A stretch of 64,000 bases of DNA, taken from the NCBI RefSeq assembly GCF_003226555.1, contig NZ_QKQS01000003.1, positions 1 through 64,000 of the forward strand, in the 5' to 3' direction. This DNA is from Rhodopseudomonas palustris. GTDB lineage: Bacteria; Pseudomonadota; Alphaproteobacteria; Rhizobiales; Xanthobacteraceae. Shown in pieces: positions 35,678 through 46,400 of this stretch; the stretch's first letter is position 1, and the number at the start of each line of letters is the position of its first letter. Below the pieces are notes generated by a model. That model made no database searches. It was given only the letters and a program-made list of their open reading frames with translations, and had not been told where the DNA came from. Position numbers and translations under genes: made by a program.

Positions 35678-36991
35678 CTATTCGGCCGCTTCGCAGAATT
35701 CCGGCGGCGGCCCGCGCCACGGCACCGGGGCGCCGAGATGTTCGGCGACCGCCAGCCCGGAGCGAAGCCCGTCCTCGTGGAAGCCGTAGCCGGTCCAGGC
35801 ACCGCAGAACCAGGTGTTGCGATGGCCCTGGATCTCACCGACGCGCCGCTGCGCGGCGAACGCCTTGGCGGTGTATTGCGGATGGTCGCAGGCATAGCGG
35901 CCGAAGGTCAGCTCTGGCGCCGGCTCGAACGGCGGGTTGAGGCTGACGAACAATGGTTTGTCGGCGTCGATGCCCTGCAGCCGGTTCATCCAATAGGTGA
36001 CTGCGACGTCGTTGACCGGCGAGCCCTGGCGCTGCCAGCGTAGAAAATTCCACGACGCCCAGGCGCGCTTGCGCTTCGGCATCAACCGCGGATCGCGGTG
36101 CAGGTACACCATGTTCGGTGCGTAGCCGATGCTGCCGAGAACCTCGCGCTCGATGTCGCTGGCGTCCGAGAGCATCGTGAGCGCCTGATCGCTGTGCGCC
36201 CCGATCACGACATGATCGAACACACCGAGGCCGCCGAGACTGTCGCGGACGATGACGCCCTTCGGCGAGCGTTCGATCGAGGTGACGGCTGCGCCGAGCC
36301 GGATGTCGTCCTTGAAGGCGCTGGTGAGCTTCTCGACATAACGGGCACTGCCGCCCTTCACGGTGCGCCAGATCGGACGCTCGTAGTGCAGCAGTCGATG
36401 GTTGTTGAAGAAGGCGACGAAATTCTCGGCCGGAAAGTCGAGGATTTGGGACGCGGGCGCCGACCAGATTGCCGCGCCCATCGGCGCCAGATAGTCGGTC
36501 AGCAGCCGCGGCGAGAATTTGCGGCTCTGGAAATAATCGCCCAGCGAAAGGCCGGCGAGGGTGCCTGCCTTGAAATCTTCGACGCTCTGCTCGTTGAAGG
36601 TCAGAATGTGCCGCAGCATCTTCAAAAAGGACGGCGACAGCAGATTGCGGCGCTGCGCGAAAAGGCCGTCCGCGGTTTCCAGCCAGTTCGAGCCGCCGCC
36701 CTTCCATTCGAAACGGCCGGCGTCGGCGCTGACCGAAAAGCTCATGCAGCTTTCCGCGGTCTCGACGCCGAGATGCGCGAACATCGCGGTGAGATCGGGA
36801 TAATTCAGCTGGTTGTAGACGATGAAACCGATGTCGACCGGAATTGAAGAGCCGTCATAGTCGACTGTGACGGTGTGGCTGTGCCCCCCGGCGCGCAGTT
36901 CGCGCTCGTAGACTGTGACGGGGTAGCGTTGCGACAACGCCCATGCGGCGGCATTCCCCGCGATTCCCGTTCCGACGATAGCGACGCGCAT
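35678..36991 (-). CDS. FAD-dependent amine-oxidase-like oxidoreductase
   Basis: The 437-residue protein begins with a dinucleotide-binding fold (VAIVGTGIAGNAAAWAL, glycines 7, 9 and 12) and the conserved follow-on VTVYERELRAGGHSHTV typical of flavin amine oxidases and desaturases. The C-terminal FAD contact reads NTWFCGAWTGYGFHEDGLRSG. Proteins of this group beside DUF1365 and Cfa are annotated only as NAD/FAD-binding protein. A role as oxidase or desaturase on the methylated acyl chain is inference from context. It is first in the operon; 432 bases separate it from the divergent RND operon. Confidence 0.85.
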   Translation of the reverse strand: MRVAIVGTGIAGNAAAWALSQRYPVTVYERELRAGGHSHTVTVDYDGSSIPVDIGFIVYNQLNYPDLTAMFAHLGVETAESCMSFSVSADAGRFEWKGGGSNWLETADGLFAQRRNLLSPSFLKMLRHILTFNEQSVEDFKAGTLAGLSLGDYFQSRKFSPRLLTDYLAPMGAAIWSAPASQILDFPAENFVAFFNNHRLLHYERPIWRTVKGGSARYVEKLTSAFKDDIRLGAAVTSIERSPKGVIVRDSLGGLGVFDHVVIGAHSDQALTMLSDASDIEREVLGSIGYAPNMVYLHRDPRLMPKRKRAWASWNFLRWQRQGSPVNDVAVTYWMNRLQGIDADKPLFVSLNPPFEPAPELTFGRYACDHPQYTAKAFAAQRRVGEIQGHRNTWFCGAWTGYGFHEDGLRSGLAVAEHLGAPVPWRGPPPEFCEAAE

Positions 36992-37423
36992 TCCAAGCCC
37001 CCTCTAGCCCACCGGCGACCGAGCTACGGCATCGAGGGTCGAGAGTTTCAGCATGTCCGGCAGCGAAAAAAATCGAAGGGCGGGCAGGGAATCTTCCTCG
37101 GACGGCCGTATCACCAGATGAAATCTTTGTAAGAGTTGCCACATTCGTCGAGGGCGTCAAGCTCATGGAACACCGATGAAATCAGAAGAATCGCACCGCG
37201 GAGGGCGCTTCATCGACGGTGGGCCGGAAACAACTTGTCACCGAGCGCTTGATGACGGCCCTGTGCGGCGGCGTTTCCGCCCATTACAATGGACTCTGGC
37301 TTAAAGGCGGCAGTCTTCGGTGGCAGAGTTGCAAGTGATTGGCAGAGAACATCGTGCGCCGACATCCTTCATGGCGCGGCGTGCGCGGCGTTACGCCGCG
37401 CCGGGAGATGGATCGCGCCCAGC
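36992..37423. other. Divergent intergenic region, FAD gene versus RND operon
   Basis: 432 bases with no convincing gene. It must hold promoters for both operons. A TACAAT at 37285-37290 could be a -10 box for the RND operon, but no good -35 lies at the right distance. I saw no clear operator, and no regulator gene lies at either side. Confidence 0.3.
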
Positions 37424-38872
37424 ATGAGCACCACACTTCGCTACCTTGGCCGCGCAGCCCGACTGGTGGTGGCCTCGGCCCTGGTCGCTGCGTCCGGCGG
37501 CTGCATCCTCACCCAGGACCTGCCTGATCCGGCACTCGACCTGCCGAATCGCTACAAGGCTGCGTCGCGGACCGCGGTCGAGAAGCCGCCGGCGCTGGAT
37601 TGGTGGCGTGGCTTCCGGTCGGCTGAGCTGACGCGACTGATGGAAGAGGCACAGACGGTCAATCTCGACGTCGCTGCAGCGGTCGCGCGGATTCGCCAGG
37701 CGGATGCGCAGGCGCGGATCACCGGCGCGGCGCTGCTGCCCAGCCTCAGCGGCAGCGGCAACGGCAGCCAGATCAAAACCTCGGGCTCGAACATCTCCAA
37801 CACGACGATCGCCGGCCGCCGCTACAGCACCTATTCGTCGTCGCTCAGCGCGTCCTACGAGATCGACTTCTGGGGCAAGAACCACGACGCTGCGCTCGCG
37901 GCCGAGGAGACCGCCACCGCGAACCGGTTCGACCGCGATACCGTGGTGCTGACGACCATGGCCGCCGTCGCCAATGCCTATTTCCAGGTGCTCGCGGCGC
38001 AGGACCGGATACGGACCGCCGAAAGCAACATCAAAAGCGCCAGCCGCATTCTCGACGCGATCAAGCAGCGGCTGAACGCCGGCACCGGGAACGATCTCGA
38101 TGTGGCGCAGCAGGAGAGTGTGCTGGCCAATCAGCGCGCCGCACTGCCGCCGCTGCGGCTGACGCTGGCGCAGAACGTCAACGCGCTGGCGACGCTGGTG
38201 GCGCGTCCGCCGGAGAGCGTGAAGGTCGTGGGCGGATCGTTGGCGAGGCTGTCCTCGCCGCGGGTGACGCCGGGGCTGCCGTCCGATCTGCTGACTCAGC
38301 GGCCCGATATTCGTCGCCAGGAGGCGCAACTCGCCTCGGCCACCGCCAACGTCGGCAGCGCGCGGGCGCAGTTCTTCCCGACCATCCAGCTCACCGCCCA
38401 GGGCGGCTATCAGAGCGCGGCGCTGGCATCGCTGTTCACGCCGCAGGCGACGTTTTCCAATATCGCTGCGGGCCTCACACAGCCGATCTTCGACGGCGGC
38501 AAAATTCAGGGCAATTTCGACCTGACCAGGGCGCAGCAGGAAGAACTGCTGCAGACCTATCGCAAGACGGTGGTGTCGGCGTTCGCCGATGTCGACAACG
38601 CCCTCGAATCGATCAAGCAGAACACCGATCGGCTGCGGCTGCAGCGCGTCGTGGTGGCGTCGTCGCGGCGCGCGTTCGATCTCGCCGAGCAGCAGCTCCG
38701 CGCCGGCACCAGTGACATCGTCACGGTGCTGAATACGCAGGCCACGCTATTCCAGGCCGAGGACGCGCTGATCCAGACGCAGCTTGCGCGTTTCCAGGCG
38801 ATCGTCAGCCTGTTTCAGGCACTCGGGGGCGGCTGGGAGCCAAAGATGGAAAGAACGGCCGATGCTCTTTAA
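37424..38872 (+). CDS. Outer-membrane efflux lipoprotein, NodT/OprM family
   Basis: The 482-residue channel protein has a lipoprotein signal with lipobox SGGC (near residue 28) and two outer-membrane efflux repeats. The first unit covers about 60-260 (LDWWRGFRSAELTRLMEEA, a NodT-type start) and the second about 270-470 (LPSDLLTQRPDIRRQEAQLA, SARAQFFPTIQLTAQGGYQS). It would trimerise as the outer-membrane exit duct of the pump encoded by the next three genes. ATG 37424 was chosen because it places the lipobox correctly. It overlaps the adaptor gene by 11 bases. Confidence 0.9.
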   Translation: MSTTLRYLGRAARLVVASALVAASGGCILTQDLPDPALDLPNRYKAASRTAVEKPPALDWWRGFRSAELTRLMEEAQTVNLDVAAAVARIRQADAQARITGAALLPSLSGSGNGSQIKTSGSNISNTTIAGRRYSTYSSSLSASYEIDFWGKNHDAALAAEETATANRFDRDTVVLTTMAAVANAYFQVLAAQDRIRTAESNIKSASRILDAIKQRLNAGTGNDLDVAQQESVLANQRAALPPLRLTLAQNVNALATLVARPPESVKVVGGSLARLSSPRVTPGLPSDLLTQRPDIRRQEAQLASATANVGSARAQFFPTIQLTAQGGYQSAALASLFTPQATFSNIAAGLTQPIFDGGKIQGNFDLTRAQQEELLQTYRKTVVSAFADVDNALESIKQNTDRLRLQRVVVASSRRAFDLAEQQLRAGTSDIVTVLNTQATLFQAEDALIQTQLARFQAIVSLFQALGGGWEPKMERTADAL

Positions 38873-40232
38873 GCCGGATGCGAAAGAGACGCCCGGTGCC
38901 GGGTCCGGGCGTAAAGGCTGGAGCGCACGGCTGGGACGCCGTGGCGTCTCGCTGCTGCTGGTGACGGTGATCCTCGGTGGGCTCGGTTTCGTCGCCTGGC
39001 GCGCGATCCACACCAAGCAGGCCGAGCGGCGGATGCCGCCGGATCTTGCTGTGCCGGTGCTGGCGGCGACGCCGAAGGTCGCCGACGTGCCGGTGTATCT
39101 CGACGGCGTCGGCACCGTGAAAGCGCTCGCCACAGTGACGGTACGCGCCCAGGTCGATGGTAAGCTGATCGCCGTGAACTTCGACGAAGGCCAGGACGTC
39201 AAGGCGGGCGACGTGGTGGCGGAGATCGATCCGGCGATCTATCAGGCGGCCTACGATCAGGCCGTCGCCAAGAAGGCACAGGACGAAGCGCAGCTCGCCA
39301 ATGCGAAGATCGATCTGGCGCGCTATCAGCAGCTCGCCGCCTCGAATGCCGGCTCCAAGCAACAGGCCGATACCCAGAAGGCAACCGTGGCGCAGCTCGA
39401 GGCGCAGGTGCGCTCCGATCAGGCGGCGATCGACAATGCGGCGGCGACGCTGAGCTACACCAAGGTGGTGGCGCCGATCTCCGGCCGTGCCGGCCTGCGC
39501 CAGGTCGACAAGGGCAACATCGTTCACGCCTCGGACACCACCGGCATCGTGGTGCTGACGCAGCTCAAGCCGATCGGCGTGCAGTTCAGCCTGCCGCAGC
39601 AGCAGATCGTGCGGGTCAACGCCGCGGCGGCCGAGGCGCCGCTGCCGGTCGACGTGTTCGGCAATGACGGCGTCACCGTGGTCGATACCGGCATGCTGAA
39701 GGGCATCGACAATCAGGTTGATCAGACCACCGGCACCGTCAAGCTGAAAGCCGAATTTCCCAACGCCAAGCTGCGGCTCTGGCCTGGCCAGTTCGTCAAC
39801 GTGCGGCTCAAGGTCGACACGTTGAAGCAGGCGATCGTCGTACCGGTGTCGGCGGTGCAGCGCGGGCCGGCCGGCACGTTCAGTTACGTCATCGATGAGG
39901 ACAACATCGTTCATGCTCGTTCGGTGAAGGTGACGCAGCAGAACGAAACCGAAGCCGTGGTCGCCGAGGGCCTGGCGCCAGCCGACCGGGTCGTGACGAC
40001 CGGATTCGCCAACCTGGCCGAAGGCGCCAAGGTGACGATCGGCGATGCCAGCCAGACTCCGGCCGCCGATCTCGCTCCGCAGAAGCGTCGCCGCGGCCCG
40101 CCCGGTGCTCAGGGCCAGGGCGGCGGCCACCAGGCCGGCGAGGGGCAGGGCAAAAGTCGTCGCGGTGAAGGCGGCCAGCAGCAAGCGCCGGCCCCCAGCG
40201 GATCGCCGGCGGGTGCGTCCAAGGCGCCTTGA
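38862..40232 (+). CDS. mdtA: RND efflux periplasmic adaptor subunit (MdtA-like)
   Basis: The 456-residue membrane fusion protein has one N-terminal span (about 27-44, GVSLLLVTVILGGLGFVAW) and no lipobox. It has the two lipoyl halves (VRAQVDGKLIAVNFDEGQDV and VVAPISGRAGLRQVDKGNI) flanking a coiled hairpin (AKKAQDEAQLANAKIDLARY), and a C-terminal barrel. The last 45 residues are a Gly/Gln/Arg-rich tail unusual for the family. It links the NodT-type duct to the two RND pumps that follow. The order duct, adaptor, pump, pump points to an MdtABC-type system. Confidence 0.9.
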   Translation: MLFKPDAKETPGAGSGRKGWSARLGRRGVSLLLVTVILGGLGFVAWRAIHTKQAERRMPPDLAVPVLAATPKVADVPVYLDGVGTVKALATVTVRAQVDGKLIAVNFDEGQDVKAGDVVAEIDPAIYQAAYDQAVAKKAQDEAQLANAKIDLARYQQLAASNAGSKQQADTQKATVAQLEAQVRSDQAAIDNAAATLSYTKVVAPISGRAGLRQVDKGNIVHASDTTGIVVLTQLKPIGVQFSLPQQQIVRVNAAAAEAPLPVDVFGNDGVTVVDTGMLKGIDNQVDQTTGTVKLKAEFPNAKLRLWPGQFVNVRLKVDTLKQAIVVPVSAVQRGPAGTFSYVIDEDNIVHARSVKVTQQNETEAVVAEGLAPADRVVTTGFANLAEGAKVTIGDASQTPAADLAPQKRRRGPPGAQGQGGGHQAGEGQGKSRRGEGGQQQAPAPSGSPAGASKAP

Positions 40233-40307
40233 GGCCGTTCGCGGTCTGCGCCGAGGCGCCGGACGCCAGAGTACCAGACGTCAGTACGCAACGCTGAGGT
40301 GAGTTTT

Positions 40308-43300
40308 ATGGGCGTATCCGAGCCGTTCATCCGACGTCCGATCGCGACCTCGCTGCTCGGCGTCGCGCTGATGATCGGCGGCCTGCTCGGCTATCTGGCG
40401 CTGCCGGTGTCGGCGCTGCCGCAGGTCGACTTTCCGACCGTGCAGGTGACGACGCAGCTGCCGGGTGCGAGCCCGGACGTGGTCGCGTCGCTGATCACCG
40501 CGCCGCTGGAGCGCCAGCTCGGCCAAATTCCGTCGCTGACCGCGATGACCTCGACCTCGTCGTTTGGCGTCAGCCAAGTGTCGCTGCAGTTCGATCTCAA
40601 CCGCGACATCGACGGCGCCACCCAGGACGTCCAGGCGGCGATCAACGCTGCCGCCGGGATCCTGCCGAAGAACCTGCCGTATCCGCCGGTCTACGCCAAA
40701 GTGAATCCGGCCGATGCGCCGGTGATGACGCTGGCGCTGACCTCGACCACAGTGTCGCTCCGCAATATGAGCGATCTTGCGGACACGCTGATGGCGCAGC
40801 GCTTGGCGCAGATCTCCGGCGTCGGCCGGGTCGCGGTGCTCGGCGGTCTGAAGCCGGCGGTGCGGGTGCAGGCCGATCTCGCCCGGCTCGCCGCCTATGG
40901 CATCTCGATGGAGGACCTGCGCACAGCGATCGCCAACGCCAATGTGTCCGGTCCCAAAGGCTCGCTCGACGGCGCGCAGCAGGCCTACACCATCGCCGCC
41001 AACGATCAGATCGCCGCGGCCGACGCCTACCGCCCGATCATCGTCGCCTACCGCAACGGCTCGCCGGTGACGATCGGCGACGTCGCCCAGATCATCGACG
41101 GGCTCGAGAACGAGCGCACCGGCGCCTGGTATCAAGGCGCGCCCGCTGTGATCCTCGATATCCAGCGCCAGCCCGGCGCCAACGTCATCGACGTCGTCAA
41201 GGGCATCCGCGCCGAAATCCCGCGGATCCAGCGGATGGTGCCGGCCGGCGTCAAGCTGACGGTGGTCAGCGACCGCACCGAGACGATCCGAGCTTCGGTG
41301 CACGATGTGCAGTTCACGCTGCTGCTGAGCGTGGTGCTGGTGACGCTGGTGGTGCTGCTATTCCTGCGCTCGATGCGGGCGACCATCATCGCCGGCGTGG
41401 CGTTGCCGCTGTCGCTGATCACCAGCTTCGGCGTGATGTATTTCATGGGGTTCAGCCTCGACAATCTGTCGTTGATGGCGCTGACGATCGGCACCGGCTT
41501 CGTTGTCGACGACGCCATCGTGATGATCGAGAACATCGTTCGTCACATGGAGGACGGCGAGAGCCCGATGCAGGCGGCGCTGAAGGGCGCCAGCGAGATC
41601 GGCTTCACCGTGATCTCGCTGACGATGTCGCTGATCGCGGTGTTCATCCCGCTGTTGTTCATGTCCGGCCTGGTCGGGCGGATGTTCCGCGAATTCGCCC
41701 TGACGCTGACGATCGCGGTCGTCACCTCGGCGATCGTGTCGCTGACTCTGACGCCGATGATGTGCTCGCGGCTGCTCAAGCACGCCCGCGACGAGCGTCA
41801 GGTGCCGGGGCTCGCCACGATCACCGGCTGGATCGATCGCGGCGCTGAGGCCTATCATCGCAGCCTATTGTGGGTGCTGAAGCATCAGCGCGCCACGCTG
41901 GTGGTGACCTTCCTCACCATCGTTGCAACCCTCGTGCTGTATGTGATCGCGCCGAAGGGCTTCCTGCCGCTGCAGGATACCGCCTCGATCACCGCGGTGA
42001 CGGAAGCGGGGCCGGCGGTGTCGTTCACCGAGATGAAAGCGCGGCAGACCGAGACCGCCAAGGCGATCGAAGCCGATCCCGACGTCGTCGGCGTGGTGTC
42101 GGTGATCGGTGCCGGCTCGGTCAATCCGACGCCGAATGTCGGCCGATTGGTCCTGACGTTGAAGCCGCGCGGCGACCGCAAATCCGATGTGAGCGAGGTG
42201 ATCGAACGGCTGAAGCAGCGCGTCGCTGGCATCCCAGGCATGACGGTGTACTTCCAAGCCGTGCAGGATGTTCAGATTTCGACCCAGGCCAGCCGCTCGC
42301 AATATCAGTACACCCTGACCGCGACCGACGCGGCGCTGCTGTCGCAATGGGCCAATCGGTTGCTCGAAGAGCTGCGCAACGATCCGTTGTTCCGAGACGT
42401 CTCGACCGAAGCGCAGGAGGGCGGCTTGCGCGCTGCGCTCGACGTCAACCGCGAGCGCGCCGGCCAGCTCGGCGTCAGCATCCAGGCGGTCAACGACACG
42501 CTCAACGACGCGTTCGCGCAGCGGCAGATTTCGACGATCTATGGCCAGGCCAACCAGTATCGCGTGGTGCTGGAGGCGCTCCCGATCTATCAGCAGGACC
42601 CGTCGATCCTGTCCAAGCTTTACGTACCGGGTGCCGCGGGCGCGCAGGTGCCGATCTCGGCGGTCGCCGAGTTGAAGCGCACCATCGCGCCACTGGCGAT
42701 CTCGCATCAGGCGCAATTTCCTTCCGTGGCGATGAGCTTCAACCTTGCGCCCGACGCCTCGCTCGGCGAAGCGCTGAACGAGATCAAGACGATCGAGAAG
42801 CGGATCGGGATGCCGGGGAGCATCGTCGGCGTTTTCTACGGCGATGCCGCCGAGTTTTCCAAGGCGCTCGACGGTCAGCCGTGGCTGATCTTGGCCGCGA
42901 TCGTCGCGATCTACATCGTGCTCGGCGTGCTGTACGAGAGCTACATCCACCCGATCACCATCCTGTCGACGCTGCCGTCGGCCGGCGTCGGCGCCATCCT
43001 GGCGTTGATGCTGTTCGGCCAGGATCTGTCGGTCATCGGGCTGATCGGCATCATCCTGTTGATGGGCATCGTCAAGAAGAACGCCATCATGATGATCGAC
43101 TTCGCGCTTGAAGCCGAGCGCGGGCGTGGAATGTCGTCCTTCGAGGCGATCGTGGAGGCGTGCCGGCTGCGCTTCCGGCCGATCATGATGACGACGCTGG
43201 CAGCGTTGTTCGGCGCGCTGCCGCTGGCGGTCGAAAGCGGCACCGGTTCTGAGCTGCGGTTTCCGCTCGGCATCTCGATCATCGGCGGCCTGCTGCTGAG

Positions 43301-43439
43301 CCAGCTGTTGACGCTCTACACCACGCCGGTGATCTATCTGGCGCTCGACCGGATCAATCGTAAGCTGGAGCGGGCGTTGCCGCCGGTGCCACCGGCGACG
43401 CCGTCACCGCCGCTGGCTGGCGCCGGGGAGGGGCTGTAA
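40308..43439 (+). CDS. mdtB: RND efflux pump subunit, first of a tandem pair (MdtB-like)
   Basis: The 1043-residue proton-driven inner-membrane pump has 12 spans and two large periplasmic loops. The start FIRRPIATSLLGVALMIGG is typical. The fourth-span proton-relay aspartates are present (GFVVDDAIVMIEN, near residue 405), as is the GIVKKNAIMMIDFALEAE segment near residue 930. ATG 40308 with GAGGTGAG upstream is preferred over GTG 40299. It overlaps the next pump gene by one base. MdtB/MdtC homologues form a mixed B2C trimer; substrates in relatives include novobiocin and bile salts, but none can be named here. Confidence 0.92.
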   Translation: MGVSEPFIRRPIATSLLGVALMIGGLLGYLALPVSALPQVDFPTVQVTTQLPGASPDVVASLITAPLERQLGQIPSLTAMTSTSSFGVSQVSLQFDLNRDIDGATQDVQAAINAAAGILPKNLPYPPVYAKVNPADAPVMTLALTSTTVSLRNMSDLADTLMAQRLAQISGVGRVAVLGGLKPAVRVQADLARLAAYGISMEDLRTAIANANVSGPKGSLDGAQQAYTIAANDQIAAADAYRPIIVAYRNGSPVTIGDVAQIIDGLENERTGAWYQGAPAVILDIQRQPGANVIDVVKGIRAEIPRIQRMVPAGVKLTVVSDRTETIRASVHDVQFTLLLSVVLVTLVVLLFLRSMRATIIAGVALPLSLITSFGVMYFMGFSLDNLSLMALTIGTGFVVDDAIVMIENIVRHMEDGESPMQAALKGASEIGFTVISLTMSLIAVFIPLLFMSGLVGRMFREFALTLTIAVVTSAIVSLTLTPMMCSRLLKHARDERQVPGLATITGWIDRGAEAYHRSLLWVLKHQRATLVVTFLTIVATLVLYVIAPKGFLPLQDTASITAVTEAGPAVSFTEMKARQTETAKAIEADPDVVGVVSVIGAGSVNPTPNVGRLVLTLKPRGDRKSDVSEVIERLKQRVAGIPGMTVYFQAVQDVQISTQASRSQYQYTLTATDAALLSQWANRLLEELRNDPLFRDVSTEAQEGGLRAALDVNRERAGQLGVSIQAVNDTLNDAFAQRQISTIYGQANQYRVVLEALPIYQQDPSILSKLYVPGAAGAQVPISAVAELKRTIAPLAISHQAQFPSVAMSFNLAPDASLGEALNEIKTIEKRIGMPGSIVGVFYGDAAEFSKALDGQPWLILAAIVAIYIVLGVLYESYIHPITILSTLPSAGVGAILALMLFGQDLSVIGLIGIILLMGIVKKNAIMMIDFALEAERGRGMSSFEAIVEACRLRFRPIMMTTLAALFGALPLAVESGTGSELRFPLGISIIGGLLLSQLLTLYTTPVIYLALDRINRKLERALPPVPPATPSPPLAGAGEGL

Positions 43440-46400
43440 TGGCCTCGATGTCCGCCCCGTTCATCCGTCGGCCGGTCGGCACCACGCTGCTGGCGATCGG
43501 ATTGTTCCTGGTGGGCTTGGTCGCCTATGCGGTGCTGCCGGTTGCGGCCCTGCCGAACGTCGATTTTCCGATGATCATGGTGTCCGCTTCGCGACCGGGC
43601 GCGGCACCATCGGTGATGGCCTCGACCGTCGCGGCGCCACTCGAGCGGCGGCTCGGCGAGATCGCGGGGCTCGATCAGATCACGTCGACCAGTTCGCTCG
43701 GGAGCACCCGCATTCAGTTGCAGTTCTCGATCGGCCGCAACGTCGACAGTGCCGCACGCGACGTCCAGGCAGCGATCAACGCTGCCGTCAGCGACCTGCC
43801 GACCGATCTGCCGACGTTGCCCAAGTTCCGCAAGTTCAATTCCGCCGCGGCGCCAGTCTACATCCTGGCACTGACCTCGAAGACGATGCCGGCGAGCGCG
43901 ATCTACGACGTCGCCGACACGGTGCTGGCGCAGCGCATCTCGCAGGTGCCGGGCGTCGGCGACGTCACCGTCTCCGGCGCCGATCAACCGGCGGTGCGGA
44001 TTGCGCTCAATCCAGTCGCGCTGTCGAGCGCCGGCATCTCCACCGACGACGTGCGCACGGCGATCGTCAACGCCAATCCGGTCGGCCCGGTCGGCGCGTT
44101 CGATGGGCCGCAGCTGACCGAGACGCTGTCGACCAATCCGCAGATGCGGACAGCGGAACAGTTTCGCAGCATCGTCATCAAGAGCGACGCCAACGGCACG
44201 GTGCGGCTGTCGGATGTCGCCACCGTCAGCGACGCGACACGCAACGCCCGCACCATCGCCTGGTACAACAAGCAGCCGGCGGTGATCATGCAGATCACCA
44301 AGCAGGGCGACGCCAACGTCATTGAGACAATCGACCGCGTGAAGGCGCTGCTGCCTGAGCTGAAACGGTGGATTCCGGCCGGCGTCGAGATCTCGGTTCT
44401 GGCCGACCGCACCGGAACGATCCGCGCCAGCGTCGACGACATGCAATGGACGCTGCTGGCGACCGCGGTGCTGGTGATGGTGGTGGTGCTGCTGTTCCTG
44501 CGCCGGCTGACGCCGACGATCGCCGCCGGCGTGTCGGTGCCGCTGGCGCTGGCCGGCACCTGCGCCGGAATGTGGATCAGCGGGTTCTCGATCAACAATC
44601 TGTCGCTGATGGCGCTGGCGATCGCGGTCGGCTTCGTCGTCGACGACGCGATCGTGATGATCGAGAACATGTACCGCAACTTGGAGCGCGGCATGGCGCC
44701 GTTGCCGGCGGCGCTGGAAGGCGCCCGGCAGATCGGCTTCACGGTGCTGTCGATCAGCCTGTCGCTCGTCGCCGCGTTCGCGCCGCTGATCTTCATGGAC
44801 GGGTTGATCGGCCGGCTGCTGCGCGAATTCTCCCTGACGCTGACCTTCGCCATCGTGGTGTCGACCGTGGTGTCGCTGACGGTGACGCCGATGATCTGCG
44901 CCCATTACATTCGCGCCGAAGCGGCGCCGAAACAGACCTGGTTCGATCGCTTGGTGGAGGGAGCACTGAGCCGGATGGTCGGGTTCTACGCCTGGTCTCT
45001 CCGCGCCGTGCTCGGCGTGCCGTGGCTGACCGTCGTGGTTTTCATTGCCACCATCGCGCTCACGGTCACGCTCTATATCAAAGTGCCGAAGGGCTACTTT
45101 CCGATCGATGATTCCGGCTTCGTGATTGGTTCCACCCGCGCCTCCGCCGATATTTCGTTTCAGTCGATGCGGAAACTGCAGTCGGAGCTCGCCGACATCG
45201 TGATGGCTGATCCGGCGGTCGCCGGCGTTGGCTCCGTGCTCGGAGGCGGCGGACCGGGCGGCGGTGGTGCCAATCGCGGCACGATGTTCATCAACCTCAA
45301 GCCAAATGCAGAACGCGAGGGCATCACCACTCAGATGGTGATCGATCGGCTGCGACGGCAGCTCAGCCGGGTCGCGGGCATCCGGCTGTTCATGTTCGCA
45401 GCCCAGGATCTGCGCGGGGGAGGCCGCTCCAGCGAATCCAACTACCAGTACACGCTGAGAAGTCCCGATCTGGACTTGTTGCAGAGATGGGCGCCGATCG
45501 TCGCCAAGCGGATGCAGACGGTCGACGGCATCACCGACGTCACCAGCGACCGCGATGACGGTGGCCTGCAACTGACGCTGTCGATCGACCGCACCATGGC
45601 GGCGCGGCTCGGCGTCAAGATTCAGGACATCGACAACGCGCTCAACAACGCCTTCTCGCAGCGGCAGATCGCGACGATCTATACCCAGCGCAACCAATAC
45701 CAGGTGGTGCTCGAAATCGATCCGGCGTTCCAGACCGACCCGACCGATCTCAAGCGGATCTATGTCGACAGCTCCAGCGGCGAGCAGGTGCCGCTGTCCG
45801 CCGTGGTCCGGGCCGAGCGCGGGCTGGCGGCGCTGGCAGTCGCTCACACCCAGGGCGTGCCGTCGACGACGGTGTCGTTCAACACGCTGCCCGACGTGCC
45901 ATTGCAGGAGGCGACCGCAAACATCCAGCGCGCGGTCGACGAACTCCACATGCCGGAGGGCATTCGGGGCTCGTTCGACGGCAATGCGGGGGATTTCCGC
46001 GCCACCTCCAGCAAGCAGCCGCTGTTGATCCTGGCGGCGTTCATCGCGATGTACATCGTGCTCGGCGTGCTCTACGAGAGCCTTGCGCACCCGCTGACGA
46101 TCATCTCGACGCTGCCGTCGGCTGGACTTGGCGCGCTGTTGGCGCTGCTGGTCACCGGGACCGAACTGACGGTGATCGCCTTCGTCGGCATCATCATGCT
46201 GATCGGCATCGTCAAGAAGAACGGGATCATGATGGTGGACTTCGCGCTCGAGGCAGAACGTGATCGCGGGCTGTCTTCCGCGGATGCCATCTTCGAGGCC
46301 TGTGTCGTGCGGTTTCGCCCGATCCTGATGACCACGCTGGCGGCGCTATTCGCGGCGATTCCACTGGTGGTCGCGGTCGGGCCCGGCACTGAATTGCGAC

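Noticed and set aside
36992-37423. ECF sigma (RpoE/ChrR-type) promoter before the FAD-DUF1365-cfa operon
   Set aside because: Looked for because this trio is stress-controlled in relatives, but no convincing -35/-10 pair was seen at proper spacing.
43334-46090. Minus-strand open frame of 918 codons
   Set aside because: Antisense to mdtC with the same Arg/His/Asp-rich shadow composition; mdtC has clear RND motifs on the plus strand.
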